Shown one piece after another: positions 47,133-58,500 of a stretch of 64,000 nt of DNA. The stretch is from contig CM022949.1 of the NCBI GenBank assembly GCA_012931725.1, forward strand, positions 4,871,934-4,935,933, given 5' to 3'. Both the position numbers and the translations under genes were made by a program. Within the stretch, counting starts at the first letter, position 1, and every line of letters starts with the position of its first letter. The stretch is from Litsea cubeba (taxonomy: Eukaryota; Streptophyta; Magnoliopsida; Laurales; Lauraceae). The notes beneath the pieces were generated by a model. It saw only the letters and a list, made by a program, of their open reading frames with translations, did no database searches and had not been told where the DNA came from.

Positions 47133-48756
47133 AGAGCTCCATCTCTTCCGTCCGGCATCGCCCAGAGAAGCTGCCCTTTCCACATCACCTCCTCTCTCCA
47201 TCACCCCAACTAAAAATCGCCCCTCCTCTCTCCACTGTGCCCCTTTCCATCGTCTCCCCTCTCCCTCTATCGAAGCAGCCCTTACCGCATCGCCTCCTCT
47301 CACCATCTGCGGCCATCAGAGAGATCGGCGACTGACAAAAAAAAAATCCTTCAGCGTGCAGATTCAATGAGTATCAAGAGTGCAGACCCTATCAATCTGT
47401 ATCAACAATGAGCACCCAACTCCTAACAAAAAACATCCAACTTATGGTCCTAATTTTAACAGTTGGGCATAAATGACATGTAGCAGCCATGAACAGTTGG
47501 GCAAACTTTACATAAACCAATTTGATGATGAAAAAAAAGTGATTACATTGTAGATAAACCAAATCCTTGATGCCCACTCAATCATTCCAAACCCTCTAGT
47601 ATACATCTAAGCTCTCATCCATATTCCTAGTGGGAATTCACAAAATCTCAACAAAAGGCATCTCATCCGATAACCTGTCACAAAATTACAACTCCACAGT
47701 GTCATGGAATTCACAAAGGCTACTACTATTCGCACCACACAAATTGAAAGGTGCACCACATTCCAATCCCATCATGTGACATGTTAGTTTGACAATAGCA
47801 CGTGGTTTTTTTTCTCTGCTTATAGGGTGCATCTAAACACAGATGCAATTTTACTACATGCAGATGCACGGTTTTTAAGTTTATCATTTTTTATGTTTTT
47901 TATTTGACTTTTGATGATGATGCCTTCCAAAGTGGGGCAATGATTGAAAGGTCTAGATTAATGGAAATATCCACCCATTGACCTTGAAGATGATTTACAA
48001 ACTCCTTTTTGCCCCCCTTTTAGGGGTATGGTTTACAAACTATGTTTTGGCGTTAGTGATACCATGATTTTAAAATACAGTTACGGATATTATATCAGCT
48101 GAGCCAAAACCTTTGCTTATTGGCTGATGAATCGGTATTTCACTGATTGTCTATTTGTACCATAGCCCTTTTTCACTAAATTGAAAAAAAGAAAATGTAG
48201 AAAATAAAATAATTACAAATCTTCGCATAGTGATTCTTTGAGTGTTCTCAATTTCAAATCAAATAACAAAATATAATATGAAGGTTACTATTATTTTTAA
48301 ATCAAACTTTTATTTTTTTTTTGTTTTATTATTATTACTTATATTCTTTGAATTTTTTTGTCTAAATCGTATTTTTTTCTTTTTTTTTTGTTTTATTATT
48401 ATTACTTATTTTTTTGTTTAAATCATTTTTTTTGTTTTATTATTATTAATTTTATTTTTTTATTTTTTTTAAATCGTATTTTTTTGTTTTTATTTTTATT
48501 ACTTATTTTAGGATTATATCTTATAATTTGTGGTTATCTTTTGATTAAGAAAGATTTAAAAAATTATTAAATGGATAATGTTAAGATAACAATAAATTAT
48601 AATGAAAAATGAAAAATTACTAAATCAAACACAGTCAAAATTACTAAGTGAAAAAAGAAATAAAAAACAAAGAACATAAAAACATAGAATGGATGGTCTA
48701 GATTGGCTTCGAACAATATTAGTTATAATCAACAACAAAATAGTCTTCAAACAATA
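46871..48756. other. Non-coding stretch
   Basis: It holds a short GA run near 47100-47125, CT-rich sequence and T-rich low-complexity DNA near 48300-48510. No gene was recognised. Confidence 0.5.
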
Positions 48757-51733
48757 CTAATCAGAATCCAAATGTACAATAGGTTGGGATACAGTAGATG
48801 GATTCCATATCCGCTTGTAGTCTTCAAAGTTTTGTTCATAAATTAAAGCCCATTGTGCTACACATTGGTGTCTGTATGCACCCCATTGGATCATGATATG
48901 GGGCATTAGATGATTGGGAACCAAGGCTACCTCCACAAAGTGGTGCTGATTGACATGTCCAATGCAAATTACATGTTGTTCTTGTGGTGGTGGTGGTGCA
49001 GACCGTAGAGGAAGAAACGTCATGCTCTGTGATTCACTAATTAAAATGAAAACCAAATTATACCACGACGCAATCAAGTGACCCATGTCCGGCAAATTCA
49101 TCCAATGAAGCAATGGTGCAGGCTTATCTGTCTAAAAAAATGTCAGCGCTTCTCTTATGTGTGAAAGCCTTTTGTAACTTCCATACAAGGATGCATACTC
49201 ATCAACATTGTAGTTCAACTCAGTTAGCATACCATACCTTACAATAGCCCATGCATTTTGACCTTCATCCATACGTAAAGCCACAGCGACGCTACGAAAC
49301 CCGCAATTCCCATCAGCAATGACATCGGTCACAGATGTAATATATGGAAGCAAATGAGGTGGAAACTGGTGGACATAACTATGTGAGCCATAATCTGAAT
49401 AGAAATCGGTAGAAAAGTGGTCAACGTAACTATGTGAGCCAAAATCTGGGTACAATTCAACAGGAAACTGGTCAACATAACTACATGAGCCAAACTCTGG
49501 ATGCAAATCCGTATGCAACCGGTCCATGTTACTTGCTGGCCAAAGTTAAGATGTACAATAGTAGGAAACTGGTCACTGCTCTTATGTTGACCAAACTCCA
49601 GTTGCATATCAGTAGAAAATCTTCGAGGTTATGGCGCTGGGGGAACATAAGATGATGCAAAATTATGCCTACCTGGTACAAAAAAATGAATCATTAGCCT
49701 CAGCATATTCAAATCCTGATGGATCTCTTCGAGTCGATGTAATATCTTTTTTTTTTGAAGTAGGTCGTCCACGACCTTGCTTCTTCACCTCTGGCTCTGC
49801 AAGTAAAGTGGTTGAGGGATTACTAATTTCACGTAATTATTGATCGGCCAACAATTCTAACTCAACATTACAGTTTAAATCATCATCCTCTACTTTAGTG
49901 GTAGGCATGAAGTCTAGCTTCCTCCAAAACAGAGCAATAGAAGATAGTGGAATTGGACGACCCTCCGAGATATATATATAGACTTCATGTGCACATGACA
50001 CACCGTGACTTAATCGGATTTGACAACCACAAGTTTCAAGATCATCCCCAACAATATGAGAACATTTTGTTTCTTATAAAATGTGATACATTGCAGAACA
50101 AGTAGCAAAACCTCTCAGTTCGTCGTACAATGAGTGCCTGCAATCATGCCGCACAAGACTGACACTTCGTTCCAACGATGCTTTAATGGATGTGGATTGC
50201 ACATCCAATAGATTATGAGCATGTGACCATACGAACTCAAAATTGCCCATTGAATTACATAAATGCCTTTTCAACCTTGCATGTTGACTTTCAGCTCAAT
50301 TCGTCGTCCTGTTACCGTAATGCATTGATCTGTTGGTCCAGGCTTTCATAAATTTCTCCTTATATTTATTCAGCCATGTCGTTTTGATGTAATTGAGTGC
50401 TTTAGGATATCTGCGAAATGATTGCTCAATAGTCAGCAACCTCTTGGAATACTCTTCGGTGGTATCAGAGTCCACTAGATAAAACCACTTGGAGTAGAAA
50501 CTCTCCCATACATGCTTTTCTTCGAATAGCTTCTTACAATTTGTTAATACATTCCTCCCAATATGCCATTTGCACAACAAAGCGGTTGACTCGGGGAAAA
50601 CGCGATCCACAGCATTCATTAATGCTAAATCTCTGTCAGTCAACACCACTCGCGGTAATGTACACCCGTCCATAGTAGAACGCAAACAACTTAATGCCCA
50701 TGCAAAATTGTCCTCTTTCTCGAACTAGATGAATACAAATGCAACAGAAAAGGTCAACTCCGTTGATGTAACACCGACTATTTCAAAAAGTGGCATATTG
50801 AACCTGTTAGTCTTGTACGTCGTGTCCATAAGAAGTATATGAGGAAAAGCACGTAACAAATCAAGTGAACAAGGATGAGCAAAAAATAAATCTTGAAGCT
50901 CGTTTGACTCACCATGACTTCTATGCCACGAAATGTAATCATGCTTATTGAGATTAAATAACTGTTGCATCTGAGACCTCCTTGTAGTTTCTGCCACTCG
51001 ATGTTTCTGACGAGCATTGTAAATGATTTTTATGGTTGACACATTGAGTGGATGGATATTATGTCACGTGGCTTCACTAAAATTTTGGACAAATCAATCA
51101 TAATGCCTATTTCATCATCTGATAATCTGCCAGCGTACGAATGACCTTCCATGTAATACGCAGCAGGGTGATTATGGATCCCGCAGACGACCATTGATAC
51201 CCAATCATTCCCGACTTCCAATTTAATGCCTTTCAAACGAAATGGACAATTGCATTTTCTAGTACTAGTCTTCTTCGACGAAATCTTTATCGACCGGTAA
51301 TGTCCACTTCGCTAACATTGCATAAGCAAGTAAAGCTTCTGACCAAATTCACCTTGATTCGAACTTGCAATCGTCAAAATAAATCCAACTGCACGCCCAA
51401 CTGCTCGTGCCCCTTGAATTAATTCTTCGCGACATTTAAATACCTAAGAATGAAAAAAGTAATTAGTATTTATTCAGATTAAAAAGACTAAGAAATAAAA
51501 ATTTTAATTATACCATATTAGTTGTAAATTGCTCCGTATAATCAGTTTGAACTTGAATATTTTCTGATGCTGCTGTAATCACTTCGCATTGGTCATCCTG
51601 TTTCACATTAACTAGCAAAATTAGTGCGTATTTAGTCAACAATTAGTTAGTGTAATATTAAATAAAAATTTACCTCAGTCGAATCACTTGACAAGCGTAA
51701 ATCTTTACCCCATAACTTAATACGTTCGTCCAT
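48757..51733 (-). mobile_element. MULE-OTU transposon: decayed MULE transposase followed by an OTU protease domain
   Basis: Start at 51733 (MDERIKLWGKDLRLSSDS). Exons 51733-51674 and 51597-51514 precede a long third exon from 51443, with GT-AG borders in phase. The transposase shows LMDTTYKTNRFNMPLFEIVG, VVLTDRDLALMNAV, CKWHIGRNV and then AESQHARLK, which carries the acidic residue of the DDE triad. After an acidic stretch and a repeated linker comes an OTU cysteine protease: DVIADGNCGFRSVAVALR holds Asp and the catalytic Cys, and CIGHVNQHHFVEVALVP holds the catalytic His. There is one frameshift near 51040; below it nearly everything stays in one frame with at least five stops (near 50724, 50293, 50071 and 49129, among others). 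Terminal inverted repeats were not found, so the true ends lie farther out. Confidence 0.85.
49340..49620 (-). repeat. Coding tandem repeat in the transposase-OTU linker
   Basis: A unit of about 60 bp encodes a 20-residue repeat of the form F-G-S-x-S-Y-V-D-Q-F-P-x-x-L-x-P, seen at least three times, with weaker copies toward 49620. Confidence 0.8.
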
Positions 51734-51739
51734 AATACC

Positions 51740-54129
51740 GAATAGTATCCGAAGGGATAAGATAATTGAGAAAACCAGAAATGTAGATTAGAGAAGCTGA
51801 GAAGAGAATAAATGATTTTTGGAAAAATCTCGTCCAAAGAAGTAGTATTTATAGAGTATGTAATGCAAGTTGTTCTTTACAATTTTCAATATATAATCAT
51901 TTAGTTCAGGGAATATATTCCCTAAACTAGATGATTCAGGGAATATAATTCAGGCCAGGTGAATCATGTTTTTTTTATTAAAAAAATATCTCTTACTTAT
52001 TATATAAAGTTGTGGAATCCACTCCATGCCGGTACCAACTCCATAAAAGAAGTAAGTGGAATCCACTCCATGCCGGTACCAACTACGCTTAACATGGGCC
52101 CATCAAATATATGTCCCAATCCCATTGTGGGACCCACAAAAGTTGTGGATGATTTTAGGCTGAAGCTTAAGGCCATTAGCTACGCTTACCAAAAAAGAAA
52201 GGCCATTAACTATATGTCATGGCTACTGCATGTGGCCCCTTTTAGGTTCAGTGTCCTGGTAGTCCACTGCAGCAGGTGCATGCATTTGTACTAGTAGTCT
52301 TTGTCGCTTTTTGAGTTGAAATGACCATATTGACTGTAGTCTTTTCACTGCATGTGACCTTGATTGAGTTGGGGTGTTCTATCCTTATTTTATTCCCTTC
52401 GGAATGAGACCAGAGGAATTTGAAGATCTTTTTGGCCTTTCTTTGTAAAAATTCAATCCCATTCGATCATTCTATGTGTGTTTTTTTTTTCTTTTTACAA
52501 AAAAAAATCCATTTTCAGTTGGGCCCACGTGGAATCTGGGCCATATATATGCAATTCACATTGGACCATTCCTATCAAACACCCCCACCATTTGGTTCCC
52601 TGGGTCCCTCAAGGTGATTCCAAATTGTTAGTAAACTTGAACTGTTCATCTGATTGTGGGTCTTAAATTGATGGCCCATCCTAATCTATCATAGCAGCAG
52701 CAGAGGGTAGTCTTCAAGTGTGGGCCATTCATCAGAGGTGCCTACTGTGCAATGAATACATGATATATTGGAACTAAATGTTTTTATTCTTTTCTGCATA
52801 GTGGCTGATGATGATTTCTGTGTGGCCCACTCAGGTTGTTGGCCTAATAACATATGCCATGATGTGTCCCAACTGCTAGAGTACAGACATTCCTGTGGGT
52901 CATCGGACCACAGAAATGAGCTCTTATTCCTTTAAAAAAAAGCATTGAAGAAAAGATAGACCATTGCAACGACAAGGATTAGGAGCGTCTGAATGGGACC
53001 ACAGACCGTACCATATGACTGTCTGAATTGATCTTGTCATTTCTCTCACATGTGTACCTTCCAAGTACAATCATACTCATAGGGATGTAGAGTGGGTTCA
53101 AGTGCATTTAGAATGGCCCTTCATAGAGTCATAGCAACACCCGTTTTGTTTTTCTTTAGCCTCGGGAGTCGGGCCAGGAGAGGATAGCACCGGTCAATCA
53201 TCTCATCTGCATCCAGTAAAATGAGAACTGCATTTAGAATTTTTCTTTTTGTTTTGTACAGAGAAGACGCGTGCGGGTTGGACAGTTGGATTCTGCTGTC
53301 TGTCATGATGATGATGATGATTGTTGGAGAAAAAGCAACTGCTCCTCGTGACCACCGGAAATTCATCCTGGCCGTGATTTCGGCTTTGATGGATGGGCCA
53401 TGGATTTGATCTTAACCGTCGGATTAATGGGTTTTTTTTTTTATGCTCAATGAATCTGATGATTTTTCATTTCCCTTTGGTCTATCTTATTATGTGCAGT
53501 TTGCCACGTGTACGGGGAGGTGTATCCAAGTGACAATGGAAGGAAGTTTCTAAGTGGATGCTGTAATTTGTCTGGTATGAAAAGATGTGAAAGCTGAGAT
53601 CTCCAGCTTCTGGGTTGTTTCAGAGAGAAGAGGATTGAAGTTTGTGAAGTTTCATTTGAATGTTCTTTCCTCTTTACTTCTTCTGACCTCTTTTGAAGTT
53701 TCATGAGAATGATTTTAGATTAATGAGAAGTGAGCTGTGAGACACAGCCAGGTGAATTGTAAGAGTGGGCCATGTGCAATAGTGAGCCACTTCATGAGGT
53801 GACCCACCATGGATAGGGTATGAAGTGTAGATAGTTATTTTCATTGTCAGAACCTATTTGGTTGCAAGTATTTGGATGTTTCAAATGTTGTTCATCGGGT
53901 GAAATTTTAAAATGCTCATACGCGGTCTAGCATTCGATGTATTGGCTTTATAGGAATTTTATATGGTAAAATGTAGCATTTGTTATGTCAGCTTTGCAAG
54001 TTCTCCTAAATTAAATGGATAAATCGAAATTCCTATGAGATAATACTTGCAATCATTTCGAAACTCTCGACAAGGGTATTCTGTTAGAAATGCTTGCAAT
54101 CAAATAGAAGTAATAGTGTGTCCACTGTG
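51740..54129. other. Non-coding stretch
   Basis: No gene was recognised. A 42-bp direct repeat (GTGGAATCCACTCCATGCCG...) lies at about 52010-52083. Exons for the upstream part of the tRNA-binding protein gene were looked for here without success. Confidence 0.5.
52010..52083. repeat. Short direct repeat
   Basis: GTGGAATCCACTCCATGCCG with GTACCAACT occurs twice about 42 bp apart. Confidence 0.85.
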
Positions 54130-54137
54130 GATATAGC

Positions 54138-55004
54138 CAGGGGCGGAACCAATAATTTTATTTAGGGTGGGGGGCAAAGAAAAAAAAAGACTTGAAACAA
54201 AATAACCAATTTTTATCAATTTAAAAGATTTTCCTCCATTTGGATTTATTATGACAAAAAATCATAATAAAATGGCACATGAAACTAATTATTTTTTAAT
54301 CTGCAGTGTATAGTGTATAGAACTACGATTGGATTAGAAATTCATTTGATAAAAGAATAAAGAGGCCGAGTAATTTTGAGTGGTTTGGATTTCATGTACG
54401 AGCATCAGTGACACAATGATGCATTGTTCACTACTATAAGTACCAATTGTAAACTACTAAAGCAAATAAATTAAAGCAAATAAATTCCAGAGATGGGTTC
54501 GGTTCTTCTCAAACATACCTGCAACTTTCAGCAAAACCTCAAAAACTCTTGATCTAGATCCCAATACTCCAAGCAGACGCAAATGTAAGATGGGCAAAAA
54601 CCTATTCTTTGATCCTTTCATACTTATTTCTTTCTTTCTTCCTTCCTTCCTTAATTCCTTCATTCCCTTGTCTTTCCTTAATGCCTTTCCTTCATTCCAA
54701 TTTTATTTCTTTGTTTGGCAAAAATCAGCTAAGATTGTGTCGGCATAATTTTGGGACCGGTGATTAGATTTGCTAATTGCTAACAGAAGGGTGCAATCCA
54801 TTAATTGATGGGCATATGATAGGGGGCCACAGGATCTCTCCAAATGGAGATTTTCATATCTTTTTTTTTTTTTTTGGGTGGGGGGCATATGATAGGGGGC
54901 CACAGGATCTCTCCAAATGGAGATTTTCATATCTTTTTTTTTTTTTTTTTTTGGGTGGGGGGGGGGACAACATGGTCCCTGCCAGCCCCCCTAGTTCCGC
55001 CCTG
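54138..55004. mobile_element. Non-autonomous hAT element
   Basis: It starts CAGGGGCGGAACC and ends with the inverse of CAGGGCGGAACTAGG. The exact 8-bp duplication GATATAGC flanks it at 54130-54137 and 55005-55012. The 867-bp element has no transposase; near its right end a 73-bp segment is duplicated. Confidence 0.93.
54810..54958. repeat. 73-bp tandem duplication inside the hAT element
   Basis: GGGCATATGATAGGGGGCCA through the T run and GGGTGGGG occurs twice in succession with near identity. Confidence 0.9.
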
Positions 55005-55012
55005 GATATAGC

Positions 55013-55595
55013 TAGGAATGGTATAGTCATTGACGCATAAGTTGCATGTTTTCATCCTTTTACTTTTCAGTTTATTTTAATTTTTAGTTACGGGTTGGGC
55101 CCAACATCTCCGAAAGTTTTCTATAGCTTTGTGTTGTTTTTTTTTTTTTTTTATTCCGAACCACTAGGCCAGCACTATATTATTATGGGCCCACCTAATT
55201 GGTTCAAATATTTTATCTTTCCCTCATCTCCCTTACTCTGTAAATCTTTTTTTAATATATTTTTTTTTCTTTTTTTTTTTGCCCTTGTTGGGCACGGGCC
55301 TCTCACAATAGTTATTCATTAAGAGAGAGGACAGATTTTCCTATTTGACTTCTTTCACGGAGAAGATCATAATTCATAAGCCCAACCAGGAAGAAAATCA
55401 CCCATGACCTTGGAAAGACCCAATCAAATTGACTGAAACAAGGAAATGATACATACAATACCCACCAAAAGAAGGATTGGCATCCTGTTTGATAAAAGAA
55501 CACTTCCAAATTCAAATAGCTACTCTTTAATAGTCTCTTTGTACAGATAAAAAAGACACCCAGTGCATAGGTTATCTTTCTGCTTAAATGGTGAA
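55013..55595. other. 3' flank of the choline monooxygenase-like gene
   Basis: T-rich sequence with no gene. It would hold the 3' UTR of the gene ending at 55596. Confidence 0.5.
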
Positions 55596-58500
55596 TCATT
55601 GATACATAAGGTTCTGATGCAGTAGACAATGGAAATGGTGCATGGCTGCCTCAACAGCAGGAGCATACCGGCCGCTGCAGTATGCAGGTGACTCAAGGCC
55701 ATTCTGGACTCCCTCACACAATACAATATCTTCCATCTATATACCATCATGCTTGTATTAGAGATATAACAACAGAAATGTTAGTATAAGGTAAGGTTTG
55801 CTTATACCTGCACTCTTTCACTTTCTTTTAGACTTCTTTCAATGAAGGATTTGTCATCCTGCAGAAGTGGATTGACTGCTTTGATTAATAGCTTGTTAAA
55901 TCAAAAGATAGGCAGTGAAAGACTTCCTACAAGCTGGGATTAAGATGTCCGCATATCTTTGATTCTTCAATTGGCAGTATGAAATCCATATCCACAATGA
56001 ATAGAATGTTATGGGTGTCCCAAGCATTTTGTGCAGAATTATTGAGGATCGTGATTTCAAGCATAATATATGTCAGCATGGCAAGCAAAAGTTATCTGTG
56101 AACCAGCTGTCCATAATCCATATTGTAATCTCTTTTTCTTTTCTTTTTTTTACCACCTTTTTTCCCCAAACATCCTTCTTGGTTGAAAAGCCTAGGAACT
56201 CTCTTTGATAAATATGGAGTAACATGTACAGAAAGTTACCTTAAGAGAAGCATCTAGGAAATAGTCAAATATCACTTGGCATTTTCTTGAGCCGAGTGGA
56301 AGAACTAAATTTGTGTCCATCCAAGGGCCATACCTAGCAACAGCAAAAATCTCAAGATATCAGAGGTACTAATTACCATAGCATGTAATTTTAATAAACT
56401 AGAAAAGGTGCATTTTGAAATGCATAATATTGTTTGGATATTCAAAACAATGACCAAAATATTGCAATATTGGCATTGATTTTTCCCGTTTGGCATTTTA
56501 CTAGTAAAGTCAAGTGGAGTGAAGTGAAATGAAAAGTATGAATAAAATATGTAGTGGGTTATGATGGTATTTTGTTTTTAGTTGTTTGGAATGGAATATT
56601 GTTGACTTTTGGTATGGGAAATGGAGTTTTTTTGTCTTTTAGTTAATAAATGTGGTTACTTTTTGACTTTTTGTTGGAAAAGTTGGAGGGAGTTTTGAGA
56701 AAAAGTGATTTTGATGTGATGTTTAGGATGATTTAACTTTACTTGACTTTACTAGTCAAGTTACCAAACGGGCCCAGCACTGAAATACATTAGCATTCCA
56801 ATGTTTGATGGAATGCAGAAACCAACATATGTCCAACTTCAGTCCAAACATAGATTACGTCAGCACCAAACACCACAGGAGTAATGGAGTACCTGTTGAT
56901 CATGAAGTTCGGGTAAATGAAAGCATAGAGTGCTTTTGACCCAAGTCTATCAAAATTCTCTCTACTTTCTACAGAAGTACCTTCACAGCTCTGGATGCTA
57001 ACCTTCTCAAAAATCTATGTAAGTAACAAAAATCAGTGAGGTAATGAGTAAAGGCCATTATAACAACTGAAATGTATAAAAAGTCCATAACAACCAAAGG
57101 GTATTATAATACGAGATGAGAACGAACAAGTATCCAAAAGATAAAAAGGTTGAATGTGTTAAAAACTTCGTCAAGAATAGGAAGAAAGCAGTCCTGTTTT
57201 CACCACAGATAAGTCGAACCAAGAATGTCATGCTCGGTTTGGCAAAGGTTCTTCCATGAGCCAGACACGCACTAGGTAACACAAGGACCAGTTGAGTGAG
57301 TCTTGTATGGACTATGGACTATACTTGTTTTAAAACTATAAAATCTAACTATATGTTCACGGTTAAAAATGTAGTCCAGCATTATTCTACATCAGAATTG
57401 TATAATATTATTTCATGACTTTTTTGAGGATTAATATTATTGTGCCAAAAATAAGTAGCGCTTTTGCTCTAGTGATGACTGATGATGCCCCCAAGTAAGA
57501 TTTGAGGTTCCAACAAGCACTGTTCCAGAACTTACTTGAATATTTCTTACTTTTTTATTGGTAAAAGAATATTCCTTACTTATATAACATGTTTAGTCTT
57601 TATATTATGAGTTCATTTTCAACCAAATCGACACATGATCAAAGTAAGGTTCATTTTCAACAATTTTCACATTCAGAATGTGCCATGGGCTTTTGTCGGG
57701 GCCTAATAAACATGTAAACTGTACTTGTCACTCAGAAAAACAAAAGAATAAACAAACGTGTAACCTGTGTGGAAGTATAATATTCAAACATGCAGTTTAC
57801 CCCTACAATCAGTACATGCTGAAACAACCTTTTGGATGACCAAAACCATTTGTAGGATGGGTCCTTTTGTGGATAAAAGAAAATAAATAAATAAATAAAA
57901 AGATCTCCCTTGAAATAATCTTAACAGTCCACCATGCACTCATTAAATATGAACCACTTGCACTAAATCTGCCATTTGCAAGACACATTATTAGATGACT
58001 AGGATAAACCAACAGGGAAGATGATTTAGCATGACTCATTCATGATAAAGCCCGCTGGGTAAACAGTTTAGAATACAAAATTATGGGCCCCACAGCCACA
58101 TGTACAATTGTTGATAAAAAAGACATGCATCATGCTTCTACACGCACATAGGCATGTCAAATGGGCCGGGCCGCAAGTCAACGGGCCGTGGCCCGGCACG
58201 GCCCACTGGGCACGGCCCGTGACGTCGGCCGTGCTGGGCCGAGGCTCCCTGGCCTGTTGGCCCGTTGGGCCCTGCCCGCTGGCACGTGGGCTGGCCCCTG
58301 CGGCCCGCCATAATCAGCCTGCCAGGCTTGGCCCGCTAGTCACGGCCCGCCTGGCCTGCCCAAAAATGGCTATTTTTTTAAAAAAAATTTATCCATTTTA
58401 CAACCCCCCCCCCCCCCCAACAGCATTAAATGGTCATATAAGGGGTATTTTGTATCCTTTTCAATTTTACAAAGTCTATAAATACTCTAACTCTCCCATC

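Noticed and set aside
53121..53366. Minus-strand 81-codon frame (LLDADEMIDRCYPLLARLPRL)
   Set aside because: No recognised family, no splice context linking it to the tRNA-binding protein gene, and a low-complexity start.
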